This document shows positions 63,691 to 64,000 of a stretch of 64,000 nt of DNA, piece by piece. Both the position numbers and the translations under genes were made by a program. Source of the DNA: Ferrimonas futtsuensis DSM 18154 (lineage in GTDB: Bacteria; Pseudomonadota; Gammaproteobacteria; Enterobacterales; Shewanellaceae); assembly GCF_000422645.1 (NCBI RefSeq), contig NZ_KE383897.1, positions 11,753 to 75,752 of the forward strand, given 5' to 3'. How positions within the stretch are numbered: position 1 is the stretch's first letter; every line of letters begins with the position of its first letter. The notes beneath the pieces were generated by a model. The model was given only the letters and a program-made list of their open reading frames with translations. It was not told where the DNA came from and did no database searches.

Positions 63691-64000
63691 ATGAGATACC
63701 TGAATCGTTTGATGGGGGCGCTGCTGTTGTGGATGTTGGCAGGCAGTGCTTTGGCTGCCGCATTGCCAGAGCAGGGCACCCGGGAGAACTACGACCTAGG
63801 CACCTACCAGATCCTGCTGGAGGGCGTGCCCGGAACCGGCGGACTGAGTTACCACATGGAGTTCAATCGAGGTGGCACCGTCTACATAGAGAAAAAGTTC
63901 AATGGTGAGGACCTGGCAGAGACCCACCCCTTCACCCGGGTAGGCGACGAGATTCGCATCCTGCCTGTGGGGGATGGGCTCATCAAGGACTTCGATCAGG
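63691..64000 (+). CDS. Secreted protein, 3' end outside window
   Basis: 103 residues are seen before the window ends. GAGGAGG lies immediately upstream of the ATG. A signal peptide of about 23 residues (LLLWMLAGSALAAAL) is followed by a soluble, beta-rich start (YDLGTYQILLEGVPGTGGLS, then HMEFNRGGTVYIEKKFNG). The alternating strands would suit a lipocalin-like or beta-barrel ligand-binding domain, but this is only an impression. It is co-transcribed with the upstream membrane protein, which may be its partner. Confidence 0.7.
   Translation, partial: MRYLNRLMGALLLWMLAGSALAAALPEQGTRENYDLGTYQILLEGVPGTGGLSYHMEFNRGGTVYIEKKFNGEDLAETHPFTRVGDEIRILPVGDGLIKDFDQ

Overview
The window looks like a chromosomal segment from a marine gammaproteobacterium of the Alteromonadales/Shewanella-Vibrio neighbourhood, most likely a Ferrimonas-type organism. 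This is judged from gene content and order, not from a marker search. Supporting signs are a VC2046/SO_2500-family protein, the ycgL-transglycosylase-ycgN order, the nhaB-dsbB-fadR block, the prkA-yeaH-ycgB operon, rnt divergent from the sodium-motor gene motY, imuA-imuB-dnaE2, and a secreted multiheme cytochrome. Coding regions are GC-rich. A few intergenic stretches (5.0-5.6 kb, 59.8-61.2 kb, 62.2-62.7 kb) are clearly more AT-rich. I see no rRNA, tRNA, CRISPR array, insertion sequence or prophage.

Layout. 0-5 kb: small conserved proteins (VC2046-like, YfcZ-like, YchJ-like, an NTF2-like secreted protein, SmrA, YcgL, a lytic transglycosylase, YcgN). 5.6-10.8 kb: a chemoreceptor with a structured leader, DsbB, NhaB, FadR. 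10.9-15.7 kb: the PrkA/YeaH/SpoVR stress operon. 16-21.9 kb: a 66-aa tryptophan-rich protein, Fe superoxide dismutase, monothiol glutaredoxin, a Na+/H+ antiporter-family protein, a GAF-GGDEF diguanylate cyclase, RNase T, MotY. 22-26.6 kb: FadE, YafJ, a DUF3108 protein, an alkyltransferase-like protein. 26.8-31.9 kb: a complete LexA-controlled ImuA-ImuB-DnaE2 mutagenesis cassette. 32-42.3 kb: a cold-shock protein, a large membrane-anchored putative serine hydrolase, hemolysin III/YqfA, an odd DSP-like phosphatase, YedI, a VRR-NUC nuclease, an amidohydrolase, a PAS-GGDEF-EAL protein. 42.3-47.6 kb: LysR regulator, VOC enzyme, cardiolipin synthase, a lipoprotein of the endonuclease/exonuclease/phosphatase fold, an XRE/MmyB-type regulator. 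47.7-58 kb: a bimodular fatty acyl-CoA reductase, M14 carboxypeptidase, glycerol dehydrogenase, M48 peptidase, a metzincin-like protein paired with a DUF350-like membrane protein, a TlpA thioredoxin, an S41 peptidase, a DEAD-box helicase. 58.2-64 kb: an octaheme lipoprotein cytochrome, a 1.4-kb stretch without convincing genes, GloA, a second VOC enzyme, and a membrane protein followed by a truncated secreted protein.

Themes. (1) Fatty acid metabolism: FadR and FadE are here, and FadR-like operators can be read upstream of fadE and, as a pair, upstream of the yfcZ-like gene. A fatty acyl-CoA reductase diverges from an XRE regulator with a near-perfect palindrome between them. (2) Damage-induced mutagenesis: imuA-imuB-dnaE2 behind a textbook LexA box. 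(3) Cyclic di-GMP: one apparently active cyclase with an intact inhibitory site and one EAL protein with a degenerate GGDEF. (4) The least explained items are the metzincin-like/DUF350-like pair, the CX4R phosphatase, the duplicated VOC gene with a partly conserved promoter, the structured chemoreceptor leader, and the AT-rich 59.8-61.2 kb stretch with an orphan terminator and long hairpins.
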